Below, piece after piece: positions 17,847 to 26,900 of a stretch of DNA of 64,000 bases. The DNA is from Chryseobacterium camelliae. Its GTDB lineage: Bacteria > Bacteroidota > Bacteroidia > Flavobacteriales > Weeksellaceae. Position numbers and translations under genes: made by a program. The stretch is taken from contig NZ_JAUTAL010000001.1 in NCBI RefSeq assembly GCF_030818575.1, positions 3,286,001-3,350,000 of the forward strand, read 5' to 3'. Numbering within the stretch: the first letter of the stretch is position 1; each line of letters starts with the position of its first letter. The notes beneath the pieces are model-generated. The model had not been told where the DNA came from. It searched no databases and worked only from the letters and a program-made list of their open reading frames with translations.

Positions 17847-19091
17847 ATGACTAAAGAATGGGTTGATGTCCTCGTTATTGGGGCCGGGCCTTCGGGATGC
17901 GTATCTTCTTCTTATTTAAAGAACAACGGCATCAACGTAAAAGTGGTTGAGAAAACCCTGTTCCCGCGTCTGGTGGTAGGCGAGAGTCTTATACCCCGCG
18001 TTATGGACCACTTTGATGAGGCAGGGCTGTTCCCGGCACTGGACGCTATGGGTTTTGAAAAAAAACTGGGTGCCCGGTTCCTGCGTGGAGAAGAAGTATG
18101 TATTTTTGATTTCAGCAACAAATTCGGCGAAGGTTGGGATTGGACGTGGCAGGTTCCGAGAGCAGATTTTGACAATGCCTTAGCCCAGGAAGTCATTAAA
18201 AAAGGTGTTGACCTGGAATTTGAAACCGAGGTAACCGGAATCACCTTTAACGGAACTGATTCGGTAACTACCGTAAAGAACAAAAACGGGGAAACCAAAG
18301 AGATCCACGCAAAATTCGTGATTGATTCCAGCGGCTACGGAAGAGTTTTGCCGAGGCTTCTGGATCTGGAAAAACCTTCAAAGCTGTCACCTCATTCGGC
18401 TATTTTCTCCCATGTACAAGACATTAACCGGGAAGAAGGCACAGAAGGAACCCTCATTTCATTTGACATTATAGAAACGGAAGTCTGGCTTTGGGTGATC
18501 CCTTTCTCCAATGGCAATACCAGTGTTGGCATTGTGGGTCCCACAGAATATATTGAACTGCTATCGGAAAACGGAGACCCCGCAGAAGCCTTAAGAAAGG
18601 CGATTTCCCTTTCGGATTATTATGTAAAACGCTTCGGAGCGGTTGATTTCCTTTTTGAGCCGAGGCACCTGAAAGATTATTCCTGTTCGGTAAAAAGCCT
18701 ATTCGGAGATGGATTTGCCTTAACGGGAAATGCTTCGGAATTCCTTGATCCGGTATTCTCTTCAGGGATGGCCTTCGCCACAGAATCCGGAATGCTTGCC
18801 GCCAAACTGGCTTTACGGCAGCTGAACGGCGAAACGATCGACTGGCAGAAGGAATATTCAGATTACATCTTATATGGTGTAGATGTATTTACAACTTACG
18901 TAAAAGAATGGTATACCGGCAATCTTCAGGAGCTGTTTTTCCATCAGCCGGAAAACCCGGATGTTAAAAGGAAAATCTGCGCGGTTTTAGCCGGCTACGT
19001 CTGGAACAAAAAAAATACATTCGTCAGGATACACGACACGGCTGTTAAAAATCTAGCAGAATTTATTAAAGCAGAAAAAATCAAGTCATAA
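17847..19091 (+). CDS. Flavin-dependent halogenase-like FAD monooxygenase
   Basis: 414 residues. The FAD motif GAGPSG (residues 12-17), VVGESLIP (43-50), an aligned Lys73 in EKKLGARF, WLWVIP (a match to the WxWxIP halogenase signature) and FLDPVFSSG are present. These are hallmarks of flavin-dependent halogenases, and some related hydroxylases share part of them. Chlorinated flexirubins are known, so halogenation or hydroxylation of the aryl ring, perhaps on the carrier protein, is a reasonable inference. The gene stands alone between the lyase (divergent) and the ligase (convergent). Confidence 0.78.
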   Translation: MTKEWVDVLVIGAGPSGCVSSSYLKNNGINVKVVEKTLFPRLVVGESLIPRVMDHFDEAGLFPALDAMGFEKKLGARFLRGEEVCIFDFSNKFGEGWDWTWQVPRADFDNALAQEVIKKGVDLEFETEVTGITFNGTDSVTTVKNKNGETKEIHAKFVIDSSGYGRVLPRLLDLEKPSKLSPHSAIFSHVQDINREEGTEGTLISFDIIETEVWLWVIPFSNGNTSVGIVGPTEYIELLSENGDPAEALRKAISLSDYYVKRFGAVDFLFEPRHLKDYSCSVKSLFGDGFALTGNASEFLDPVFSSGMAFATESGMLAAKLALRQLNGETIDWQKEYSDYILYGVDVFTTYVKEWYTGNLQELFFHQPENPDVKRKICAVLAGYVWNKKNTFVRIHDTAVKNLAEFIKAEKIKS

Positions 19092-19092
19092 A

Positions 19093-19128
19093 AAATCCGC
19101 TTCCATCACAGGAGGCGGATTTACTTTT
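19093..19128. terminator. Bidirectional rho-independent terminator
   Basis: A 12-base-pair stem, AAATCCGCTTCC (19,093-19,104) with GGAGGCGGATTT (19,111-19,122) and a six-base loop, including one T-G pair. It is flanked by an A-run on the left and a T-rich stretch on the right. It lies between two convergent genes and can end transcription from both sides. Confidence 0.85.
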
Positions 19129-19167
19129 TATATTCAACCTGAAATTATTCAGCTGCAATCAGGTCTG

Positions 19168-20460
19168 CTACCTCAAATCTACCAGCGTAATCGGCTTCCT
19201 GCTGTTCGGATGAAAGACTTCTTTTGATAAAACATCGAAATCAACGAGTTCAATTTTAGGGCTTACCCTAAGTTTGGCCCGGAAATGATCCTTCACTGCG
19301 CCCACAAACTCTTCATCTGCATGTTCCGAACTCAGTTTGATGATGATTTCATCCAATCCGATGTCACTGGAATGAATGACGATCTGGTAACACTGGATCC
19401 CGCTGAAATCATTCAGGATATCATGCATCGCAGGCGGGTATAAAGTAGTGCCTTTATATTTAATCATCTGCTGCTTTCTGCCGATGACCGGACCCAGCCT
19501 CATGGTATTTCTGCCACATCGGCAAGGCTCATAATGTGCCTGCACAATATCCCCGGTCTTAAACCTAAGCAAGGGCATCGCCTCAACACCTAAAGTCGTA
19601 ATCGTCAGTTCGCCACTCTCTCCTTCCGCAATCGGATTTCCCGAGTCATCCAAAATTTCTGTGATGATAAGTTCCGGATGGTGATGCCCTCCTGCCTGAA
19701 ACTCACATTCGGTGAAGGCCGTACTCATTTCCGTGGAAGCATAAGTGGAAAACAACTGGATGTCCCACTTTTCTTTGATCTTTTTTGAAAGGATATTGTC
19801 TGTAAAATCCTGATTTTTGATGCTTTCTCCGATGCACACTGCACCATAAACGCTGGAATTTTTATAATCAATACCATTCTTTTCAGCATAGTCGATCATC
19901 TTCAGCAGGAAGGAAGGAACCGTAATCAGGTATTTCGGCTGGTACCGGAATATGGAATCCCATTGCAGCTCCGGAATCCCCGGTCCCATCCTTACGACGC
20001 TTGCTCCCATTTTTCTCAGCCCTAAAAAATAAGCCAATCCGGCCATAAAGCGTTTGTCAATGGTAGTGATCATCTGCACCACATCACCTTTTTTAATCCC
20101 GGCACAGGCAAAGGAAACAGCCTCGTTATAAGACAGTCTTTCAAGGTCCTGGTCTGATAATCCGAATGTTACCGGATCTCCCAGCGTACCTGAAGTTGTG
20201 CTGTAATCCACAATTTTATCCGGTGTAATGCAGAAGAAGTCATGGTTGTATTGCTGCAGGTCATCCTTTGTGGTTACAGGAATTTTCTGCAGGTCTTCCA
20301 GGGTCCTTATATCATGAATATGGATGCTGTTATCTTTAAACAGCCTCTGGTAAAACGGTGACCGGTCCTGAAGATAAATCAACAGTTCGCGGAGTTTCTG
20401 CTCCTGAAACTTTTTGATTTCCTGAATGTCGGCTTTTTCAATGGATGGATAGAGTTCCAA
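19168..20460 (-). CDS. Aromatic-acid (phenylacetate-CoA-type) ligase, TTG start
   Basis: 430 residues of the ANL adenylating superfamily, in the phenylacetate-CoA ligase subgroup. TTSGTLGDP (the P-loop-like motif), YASTEMS, and the C-terminal RPITLVD-like end with GRKQQMIKYKGTTLYP are visible. It should adenylate an aryl acid, most likely the 4-coumarate made by the lyase, and load it on CoA or an ACP. No ATG lies between the upstream stop and ELYPSIEK, so TTG at 20,460 is the start. A strong promoter ends about 20 bases upstream of it. Confidence 0.87.
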   Translation of the reverse strand: MELYPSIEKADIQEIKKFQEQKLRELLIYLQDRSPFYQRLFKDNSIHIHDIRTLEDLQKIPVTTKDDLQQYNHDFFCITPDKIVDYSTTSGTLGDPVTFGLSDQDLERLSYNEAVSFACAGIKKGDVVQMITTIDKRFMAGLAYFLGLRKMGASVVRMGPGIPELQWDSIFRYQPKYLITVPSFLLKMIDYAEKNGIDYKNSSVYGAVCIGESIKNQDFTDNILSKKIKEKWDIQLFSTYASTEMSTAFTECEFQAGGHHHPELIITEILDDSGNPIAEGESGELTITTLGVEAMPLLRFKTGDIVQAHYEPCRCGRNTMRLGPVIGRKQQMIKYKGTTLYPPAMHDILNDFSGIQCYQIVIHSSDIGLDEIIIKLSSEHADEEFVGAVKDHFRAKLRVSPKIELVDFDVLSKEVFHPNSRKPITLVDLR

Positions 20461-20479
20461 TGGGTTTTATTTTAATGGA

Positions 20480-20512
20480 CAAATGTATTTAAAATTAAAG
20501 ATTATTGAACAA
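20480..20512 (-). promoter_or_regulatory. Bacteroidota-type promoter for the ligase gene
   Basis: Reading leftward, TTG (20,512-20,510), a 22-base spacer and TACATTTG (20,487-20,480) match TTG-N17-23-TAnnTTTG closely. Transcription would begin near 20,474, about 14 bases before the TTG start codon. This supports the TTG start, because no other start codon is available. Confidence 0.72.
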
Positions 20513-20709
20513 TGAATATAAAAATAAAGCCTGTGTATCCACTTAAGATGTCTTTTTTGAAACATCATAATTTATTTTTTTACGTCAAGTTCTGTCGTTA
20601 ACGGCATTGATATTTGCATTGAAGCTATTGAGACATTGGCTTAATGCCATCTCAATGATCTGAATACTATATGAACAATATGAAATATTAATAATGAAAA
20701 AACTTAAAG

Positions 20710-23343
20710 ATGAATTTTAAAAACTCTTTAAAAGGGATGGATGATTTTGACAGGATCAGCCGGGAAATATGGGCAGATATGAGAGGAGAAAAAATCGCTA
20801 CCAATTCCATAGAACCTTTTTTTACAAATCTGTGGGTAGATGAAAGAAAGCTTTTCACATTACTTGCTTCTTCAACAGATTTTAACACGTATCTGTTTGA
20901 TGCCAAGAAAAACTTTATCAATTATGCTCAGGAAGTAGAACAAGTAAACCTGAAAGAAATACCTCCGGCAAAGATTGACAATGTAAAAGTAAAGGCCAAG
21001 ATGATTGAGAAATTAATTATCCAGGAGCCTAAGCTGGATGAAAAACAATTTCAAAACTCTTTTCTGGAACGCCTTGATCAAAAGGTCTGGGTCAATGTAA
21101 GCCCAGGTTATATTGACCCACGAAAATACACCCATCACACGGAGATCGGAATCAGCGAGAGAAAAATAGAATGTACGATCAATATCCCTTATCGTAACTA
21201 CCACCGGGAAGCCACAAAAACAGTAATAAACGAGACGGAAGCCACTGTACATTATTCTTCAGAATCTCCTGATGCCATACAAATCAGGCTGAGCGATGCA
21301 GAAGACTATATGGCTGCTATCACCTACCTTTTTCCGTACCATCGACAGGAGGCACAGGTTGCGCTTATATCCCATTTTGAAGAGGCCGGAAACGGGCTTA
21401 CCTCTATTGATGACCTGATGTTCTTCTACAACCAGCTTCCTAATTTTGCCCTGACCGGGGTGGATTACAAAGGAAAAGCTAAGAAACTTTCAGACGGGAT
21501 GTTATGGGATCATTTTTTGCAGTTTTTAAATTTTGATTCCCAATTAATCCGTGATGTAGATTCAATAGGCAAAGCCGCTGCTTTGGCAGTAGAGCCTTTC
21601 CGCGATAAAAGCCGTTATGCGATCCGTATTCTAACAGCCATTTCCGGGGAATTTGTTTACAAAAAAATAAAAAATGACCCTAAGCTTATTCTTCATATTT
21701 ATCATTCTTTAGACGGAGAGAGTGTTTATATGGGAAAAGGCATCATTGCAGATACCACACAGGCCGCTTATGGACAAATGTATGAAAACAAGGAACTTTT
21801 CGTCATTTATGTAACGGCGTTCATGCAGGCACAGCATGCTACGGATGATGCTCATCAGCCTCTGGACAGAGGTTCCCTTTTCGCATTAGGTGTGAGCAGG
21901 GATTCTGATACGATAGAAAGGCATTGTGAGTTGACAGGGTATTTTATGGAAGGAGATCCTAACAATATCGTAACCTTGATTAATACTGTAAAAGTATTTA
22001 ATCTGAAAACAAAGGAGATTGAAGCTGAAAACGAAATTGAAAACGGAGAATTCAGACCACTGGATATGCTGCACCTGAAGGTGTATGAAAAGATGAAGCT
22101 TCGGACGGGTACCGTTCAAACCCTTGAAACCGATACTGAAGTTCCTGCATTATTCTTGTATCACATCGCGCAAAAGAAAGCCGCTGAAGATGCATTAAGA
22201 TGTCTCCGCGTCGCCGCGGATCTCATGGTTATCTCAGCCAGTCTTGCGACCATTGAATCCGGAGTTTCAGGATTGCCTTTATATGCGGCTTATGCAGATA
22301 TCGGAGTGGCCCTTTCAGATTTTTATATAGAGACCCGCCTCAGAGATGAGCTTAAGATGACCACCAGAGGAAAAAAGCTTTTAAAATTATGGGATGATAT
22401 TTATATGGTTCAGGGTACGGCAAGTGCAATGGCAAGTATGCTGACTAAAGCAGAAAAAGCACTGGATGTCACCGTAGAAGTACTGTATACTTCCCGATAT
22501 CCGCGTCAACAGGAAAGCCTGCAAAAATTAATTAAAAATGCATTATATTCGTTTCCTTTAAGGGATTATTCTAAGAACGGATTAAGGGTTCTTTTAAAAG
22601 ACGGCATTAAAAAGGTTACCGAGCATTCTTCTGATTTTGAGAAGCTGAATGTACTTTTTATAGAAAATGCACAGAAAGAAATAGCAGTCCTCTATAAAGG
22701 AAAAAAGTTTTTTCAAGCAAATTCTGCTGGAAGAACGGGTAAATTTTTAGATTATCTCTACAGAAAAGCTAGCGGTAATATCACAAAGCTTGATGAAGAG
22801 ATAAGCCGCCTTGCAGGAATGGCGGAAAATGTTCCTCCTAACTTCAGTATGAAAGCAGAAGAGTTTGAAGCAGGATGGAAAGCTCTTCAGGAAGCTATAG
22901 TTGGAGGTAAAATTACTGGTGAAAATGCAATTGATTACATTTATGAAGTACTACCATATTTTAATCATCACGTGGTAAATGGAGAAGTTGTTATGATTTC
23001 TAATACTAATTGTGTAAATGTGGTTAAAAATGTAATAGAATATCTAACAACAGGTAAATTGAAGACTGCATTACCTTCTGAAGGACAAGAAGTTGATTTA
23101 TTAGAACAAATTTATAATGATAAGTTTAAACCAACAACTTTAGAAGCTCTCAAGGCAGAGGAAGGAATGAAAGAAGGAGAAATTGGGATTATTTTTGCGT
23201 ACAAAAATATTTCCACAACTATTAAAGGTCATGTTTTTAATATTGTTAAAAAGAATAACAGGCTGATTCTGCCCGATGGACAGTTTGGAATATTAGCCAG
23301 AACAAGAGACTATAAATATTTTGAATATATTAAAGTAAAATAA
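20710..23343 (+). CDS. Polymorphic toxin with C-terminal papain-fold (Tox-PL-like) domain
   Basis: 877 residues without a signal peptide. Residues 1 to about 730 match no domain I know and include a hydrophobic helical stretch (about 490-600) that may serve membrane insertion or delivery. Residues about 738-877 look like the papain-fold toxin domain of polymorphic toxins: Cys768 in TNCVNVV, His841 in KGHVFNIV and Asp856 in LPDGQFG, spaced as a Cys-His-Asp triad. Members of this group can act as deamidases or proteases. This tip is much richer in A+T than the body. An immunity-like gene begins one base after the stop. Confidence 0.8.
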   Translation: MNFKNSLKGMDDFDRISREIWADMRGEKIATNSIEPFFTNLWVDERKLFTLLASSTDFNTYLFDAKKNFINYAQEVEQVNLKEIPPAKIDNVKVKAKMIEKLIIQEPKLDEKQFQNSFLERLDQKVWVNVSPGYIDPRKYTHHTEIGISERKIECTINIPYRNYHREATKTVINETEATVHYSSESPDAIQIRLSDAEDYMAAITYLFPYHRQEAQVALISHFEEAGNGLTSIDDLMFFYNQLPNFALTGVDYKGKAKKLSDGMLWDHFLQFLNFDSQLIRDVDSIGKAAALAVEPFRDKSRYAIRILTAISGEFVYKKIKNDPKLILHIYHSLDGESVYMGKGIIADTTQAAYGQMYENKELFVIYVTAFMQAQHATDDAHQPLDRGSLFALGVSRDSDTIERHCELTGYFMEGDPNNIVTLINTVKVFNLKTKEIEAENEIENGEFRPLDMLHLKVYEKMKLRTGTVQTLETDTEVPALFLYHIAQKKAAEDALRCLRVAADLMVISASLATIESGVSGLPLYAAYADIGVALSDFYIETRLRDELKMTTRGKKLLKLWDDIYMVQGTASAMASMLTKAEKALDVTVEVLYTSRYPRQQESLQKLIKNALYSFPLRDYSKNGLRVLLKDGIKKVTEHSSDFEKLNVLFIENAQKEIAVLYKGKKFFQANSAGRTGKFLDYLYRKASGNITKLDEEISRLAGMAENVPPNFSMKAEEFEAGWKALQEAIVGGKITGENAIDYIYEVLPYFNHHVVNGEVVMISNTNCVNVVKNVIEYLTTGKLKTALPSEGQEVDLLEQIYNDKFKPTTLEALKAEEGMKEGEIGIIFAYKNISTTIKGHVFNIVKKNNRLILPDGQFGILARTRDYKYFEYIKVK

Positions 23344-23344
23344 G

Positions 23345-23659
23345 ATGATGCTAAGTAATGAAAAAATAGATAAAATCGCAGAAAGATATGTAAAAATGAT
23401 ATCTGAAAATATAAACGTAGAATTAATTATTCCCAAAGATATTATAATTGATAAATCTTATGGAAGAATTTATTTTTATGGAGCTAAAGATTACAAGAAA
23501 CATCGACTGGCAGGTAATGGCCCATTTCTAGTAAAAAATGACACAGGCATTGTAATTCCGTTTGGTACCGCTATGGATGTTGATTACTATATTAAGGGAT
23601 ATGAGGATGGCACCTGGAAACCTGCGTCATATGGCGTTTGGGATCCTAATCAGAATTAA
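23345..23659 (+). CDS. Imm35-like immunity protein
   Basis: 104 residues. The pattern YGRIYFYGAKDY, then LAGNGPFLVKNDTGIVIPFGTA and YYIKGYEDGTW follows the Imm35 immunity family, which accompanies papain-fold and other toxins. It starts one base after the toxin stop and shares the AT-rich composition of the toxin tip. This suggests that tip and immunity gene moved together. It should bind the toxin domain and protect the producing cell. The family call is from pattern memory; the toxin-immunity pairing itself is clear from the arrangement. Confidence 0.78.
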   Translation: MMLSNEKIDKIAERYVKMISENINVELIIPKDIIIDKSYGRIYFYGAKDYKKHRLAGNGPFLVKNDTGIVIPFGTAMDVDYYIKGYEDGTWKPASYGVWDPNQN

Positions 23660-23938
23660 CGATAAGCTACACATCTATACTAAATAAGTTCCACTCAGCA
23701 ATTTTCAATAATAAACAGCCACTCTCGGGTGGCTGTATCCATTCAGGCTGTAAGCAATGATAACAGCATTATTAATGTATTCCAAATATCCTGATTGTAT
23801 GGTAAAATAGCACACCCAATTCACTGATTCACGATTCACCATTCACTTTTCCCCTCATTTCCCGTTTATATTTCTGAAACAGAACTTTTTAATCGGCAGA
23901 TCCCCAGAAAACATATCTTATAAACCGGCAAAATTTAG
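23660..23938. other. Intergenic stretch with stem-loop and ATTCAC repeats
   Basis: No gene is seen between the immunity gene and the ileS promoter. The stretch contains an inverted repeat CAGCCAC/GTGGCTG (23,716-23,735, six-base loop) that may end transcription, although no T-run follows. It also has four copies of ATTCAC spaced seven to eight bases apart (23,819-23,846). The rest is unremarkable AT-rich sequence. Confidence 0.6.
23819..23846. repeat. Four tandem-like ATTCAC hexamers
   Basis: ATTCAC occurs at 23,819, 23,827, 23,834 and 23,841, separated by one or two bases. Short arrays of this kind occur between genes in related genomes as far as I recall. The function is unknown. The array lies between the toxin locus and ileS. 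Confidence 0.6.
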
Positions 23939-23946
23939 TAAATTTG
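23939..23946 (+). promoter_or_regulatory. TAnnTTTG -7 box upstream of ileS
   Basis: TAAATTTG lies 36 bases before the ileS start codon and matches the Bacteroidota -7 element. No clear TTG is found at the matching -33 distance, so the promoter may be weak or use a variant -33 element. Confidence 0.5.
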
Positions 23947-23982
23947 CCAACTTAATTAATCAATCGATATTGAGATCATACA

Positions 23983-26900
23983 ATGAGCCAGTTTAAAGAA
24001 TACAAAAACCTCAACCTTATTGATATAGCCGACAATGTAGCGGAGTTCTGGAAACAGAATAAAACCTTCAGTAAGAGCGTTGAGATCCGTGAAGGACAGC
24101 CTGAGTTTGTTTTTTATGAAGGACCACCTTCAGCAAACGGGATGCCCGGAATTCACCACGTAATGGCCAGGGCTTTAAAGGATATTTTCTGTCGTTACCA
24201 GACCCAGAACGGAAAGCAGGTGTTCCGTAAAGCGGGTTGGGATACGCACGGACTGCCGGTAGAGCTGGGTGTGGAAAAAGAATTAGGAATCACTAAAGAA
24301 GATATTGGCAAAAAGATTTCAATTGAAGATTATAACAAAGCCTGCCGTGAAGCGGTGATGCGCTATACGGACGTGTGGAATAACCTGACCGAGAAAATCG
24401 GGTATTGGGTAGACCTGGATGATCCGTATATCACCTACAAATCCAAATACATGGAAACGGTATGGTGGCTGTTGAAGCAGCTGTACGATAAAGAATTGCT
24501 GTACAAAGGATACACCATCCAGCCGTATTCCCCGAAAGCAGGAACAGGGCTTTCTTCCCATGAGCTGAACCAGCCGGGAACTTACAGAGATGTTTCGGAT
24601 ACGACGGTAGTAGCACAGTTCAAGGTAAAAAAGGAATCTTCAGAGCTTTTCCGTGATGTGGAAGGTGATGTAAGCATCCTGGCCTGGACGACTACCCCAT
24701 GGACGCTCCCATCCAACACAGCTCTTACCGTAGGAAGAGACATCGAATATGTACTGGTAAAAACCTTTAACCAATATACTTTTGAACCGGTAACTGTTGT
24801 TTTGGCCGGAGTTCTTCTGCCTAAAGTCTTCGGTAAGAAGTATGCGGAAGGAACAGACGAAGATTTTGCCAGCTATACTGCAGAAAGCAAAACCATCCCT
24901 TTTAAAATCCTAAAAGAATTTACAGGGGAAAAACTGGTAGACACAAGATATGAACAATTAGTGCCTTGGTTTACCCCGAATGACCATCCTGAAAACGCTT
25001 TCCGTGTGATCTTAGGGGATTTCGTAACCACAGAAGACGGAACAGGAATCGTTCATACCGCTCCGACCTTCGGTGCCGATGATGCTCGGGTGGCTAAAAT
25101 GGCCCAGCCTGAAATTCCGCCGATGTTGGTTGAGGATGAAAATGATAACCTGGTGCCGCTGGTAGATTTACAGGGAAAATTTATCAAAGGAGAACATGTT
25201 CCTGAACTGTTTGCAGGAAAATACATCAAAAATGAATATTACGATGAAGGCACAGCTCCGGAGAAATCATGGGATGTTGAGCTGGCGATCTTGTTAAAGA
25301 CTGAAAACAAAGCCTTCAAAGTAGAAAAATATGTCCACAGCTATCCACACTGCTGGCGAACCGACAAGCCGGTATTGTATTACCCGCTGGATTCCTGGTT
25401 CGTGAAAATGACGGCCGTAAAGGAAAGGCTGGTCAACCTGAACAAGGAAATCAACTGGAAGCCGAAAGCCACCGGTGAAGGCCGTTTCGCCAACTGGCTT
25501 GAAAATGTAAACGACTGGAATTTATCACGTTCAAGATATTGGGGGATTCCGTTGCCAATCTGGAGAACAGATGACCTGAAAGAAGAAAAGATCATAGGTT
25601 CCGTAGAAGAGCTGTACAATGAAATCGAAAAATCGGTAGCGGCAGGACTTATGGCAGAGAATCCTTTCAAGGGCTTTGTGATCGGGAATATGTCTGAGCA
25701 AAACTATGCTTTGGTAGACCTGCATAAAAATGTAGTGGATAAAGTAGTACTTGTTTCGGATTCCGGAAAAACGATGAAGCGCGAAAGCGACCTGATCGAC
25801 GTATGGTTCGATTCCGGGTCTATGCCGTACGCACAACTGCACTACCCTTTTGAAAATAAAGAATTAATCGACAGCCATAAAGCCTTCCCGGCAGATTTCA
25901 TCGCTGAGGGAGTAGACCAGACCCGCGGATGGTTTTATACGTTGCATGCCATCGGAACAGCGGTATTTGATTCCGTTGCCTATAAAAATGTAATGAGCAA
26001 CGGGCTTGTCCTGGATAAAAACGGACAGAAAATGTCCAAACGTCTCGGAAATGCCGTAGATCCGTTTGAAACGCTTGCGGTATACGGACCAGATGCCACG
26101 CGCTGGTATATGATCTCCAATGCAAATCCTTGGGAGAACCTGAAATTTGACATTGAAGGGATAGACGAAGTAAGGAGAAAGTTCTTCGGGACATTATACA
26201 ATACGTACTCTTTCCTGGCTTTGTATGCTAATGTTGACGGATTCACCTATGCTGAAAAAGACGTTGAAAACCGTCCGGAAATCGACCGCTGGATCCTTTC
26301 TGAACTGAACCTTTTAATTAAGGAAGTTAAATCTTTCTATGAAGATTATGAACCTACACGGGTAGCCAGAGCGATCAGCACTTTTGTAAATGACAACCTG
26401 AGCAACTGGTACGTTAGGTTATGCAGAAGGCGTTTCTGGAAAGGGGAATATTCAGAAGATAAAATCTCCGCTTACCAGACCCTGTATACCTGTCTTGAGG
26501 TGATCGCCAAATTATCAGCGCCTATTGCCCCGTTCTTCATGGACCAGCTGTATCAGGATCTCAATGCTGTTACCGGAAAAGAGCAATACGAATCGGTACA
26601 TCTTACCGATTTCCCTGTGGCAGATGAAAGCCTGATTGATCAGGACCTGGTTGAGAAAACCCACCTGGCACAGAATATTACCAGCATGGTATTCTCTTTA
26701 AGAAAGAAAGAGAATGTGAAAGTACGCCAGCCATTGCAGAAGGTACTGATCCCGGTGCTGGATGCCAAAGCAGAAGCGCAAATCCTGGCTGTTGCCGACC
26801 TGATCAAACAGGAGGTAAACGTAAAGGAACTTCAGCTGATCAATGCGGAAGAAGCTTCCCACCTGATTGTAAAGCAGATCAAACCGAACTTCAAAGCCCT

